A stretch of DNA of 39,662 nt from Brevibacterium aurantiacum. Its GTDB lineage: Bacteria; Actinomycetota; Actinomycetes; Actinomycetales; Brevibacteriaceae. The position numbers and the translations under genes are program-made. The notes beneath the pieces are model-generated. The model was not told the DNA's origin, searched no databases, and was given only the letters and a program-made list of their open reading frames with translations. This document shows, piece after piece, positions 39,365-39,662 of this stretch (position 1 is its first letter; each line of letters opens with the position of its first letter). The stretch lies in the NCBI RefSeq assembly GCF_007558825.1, contig NZ_VLTK01000020.1:1-39662 (forward strand), written 5' to 3'.

Positions 39365-39662
39365 ATGACACAGGACAATGACTCGGCTTACAAGGCTGAA
39401 TATGACCGGCACTGGAATCAGGCAGTTAAAACACTGACCGCCGCCGCGCGACTCGAACACCCCAGGCATGGCACCGTCGGCTTCGCCGACTTCCTTGCAA
39501 CAGCGCTCCGAGCCACAGCGGCAAACCTCGAAGATCCACACGCCTTCACTGCCGGACGCCCTGGTTCATGGGAATCCGCACCCCTCAGTGAACTCCTCCA
39601 CGGAGCCGTCGGTTTGAATCCCCCGTTATATTCATTGTCAAGCAACGGCCGGGCTCTTCTGC
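39365..39662 (+). CDS. Unknown protein, runs off the window end
   Basis: An open frame from ATG 39365 continues without a stop to the last base, at least 99 residues. It begins MTQDNDSAYKAEYDRHWN and continues KTLTAAARLEHPRHG, FADFLATALRATAANLED and SWESAPLSELLHGAVG. AAAGGAAAGGAAC lies upstream. I do not recognise a domain; the sequence looks soluble and mostly helical. It follows the partition genes by 79 bases and is probably part of the same plasmid-like segment. Confidence 0.6.
   Translation, partial: MTQDNDSAYKAEYDRHWNQAVKTLTAAARLEHPRHGTVGFADFLATALRATAANLEDPHAFTAGRPGSWESAPLSELLHGAVGLNPPLYSLSSNGRALL

Noticed and set aside
1..39662. CRISPR array, tRNA, rRNA, transposase
   Set aside because: No repeat-spacer pattern, no cloverleaf or rRNA-like stretch and no transposase motif was noticed in reading both strands; short tandem repeats found are two-copy only.

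Overview
The window looks like a piece of an actinobacterial genome. It has high GC, strong G/C preference at third codon positions, AAGGAG-type ribosome sites, and lipoprotein binding proteins in place of free periplasmic ones. Brevibacterium or a close relative in the Micrococcales is my best guess. It is inferred from protein style and gene content, not from a marker gene. No rRNA, tRNA, CRISPR array, transposase or intact integrase was seen. Almost everything is accessory catabolism: import systems, the enzymes that use the imported compound, and one local regulator per block.

Layout. (1) 47-553: a disordered Gly/Gln-rich repeat protein. (2) 1000-7932 plus an IclR gene to 8684: two family III CoA-transferases, an HMG-CoA-lyase-type enzyme and a complete tripartite tricarboxylate transporter (TctC-TctB-TctA). 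This reads as uptake, CoA activation and retro-Claisen cleavage of a small branched hydroxy-acid. (3) 8582-11850: DoxX-like protein and divergent TetR regulator with a clear operator, an ArsR/SRPBCC pair with a leaderless promoter, and an SsuE-like FMN reductase. (4) 11899-17269: ABM monooxygenase, acetoin-reductase-like SDR and IclR regulator, divergent from a small subunit plus GMC dehydrogenase, followed by a D-lactate-dehydrogenase-like gene that has lost its middle. (5) 17385-22910: HpaI/GarL-type aldolase, an SsuABC/TauABC-like ABC importer and a divergent M24 ('pita-bread') protein. (6) 23070-27278: an aldehyde dehydrogenase fused to a RidA domain, KdgD (5-dehydro-4-deoxyglucarate dehydratase) and a LysR regulator: the lower glucarate/galactarate route to 2-oxoglutarate. 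(7) 27371-35115: a phosphonate block (FAD oxidoreductase, PhnD, PhnC, double-length PhnE, phosphonatase-like HAD hydrolase, Zn alcohol dehydrogenase) with a divergent UTRA-type GntR regulator and matching operator-like sites in front of two transcription units. (8) 35174-37925: RclA-like disulfide oxidoreductase and an unusual Nramp-family transporter. (9) 38325 to the end: a plasmid-type partition module with a broken parA, a small parB-like partner and an unfinished unknown gene, suggesting the edge of an integrated or decaying plasmid.

The most unusual items are the aldehyde dehydrogenase-RidA fusion, the M24 protein that seems to lack two metal-binding glutamates, the Nramp protein with an altered metal motif, the phosphonate gene set around a fused PhnE, and the internally deleted and frameshifted genes at 16297-17269 and 38325-38959.
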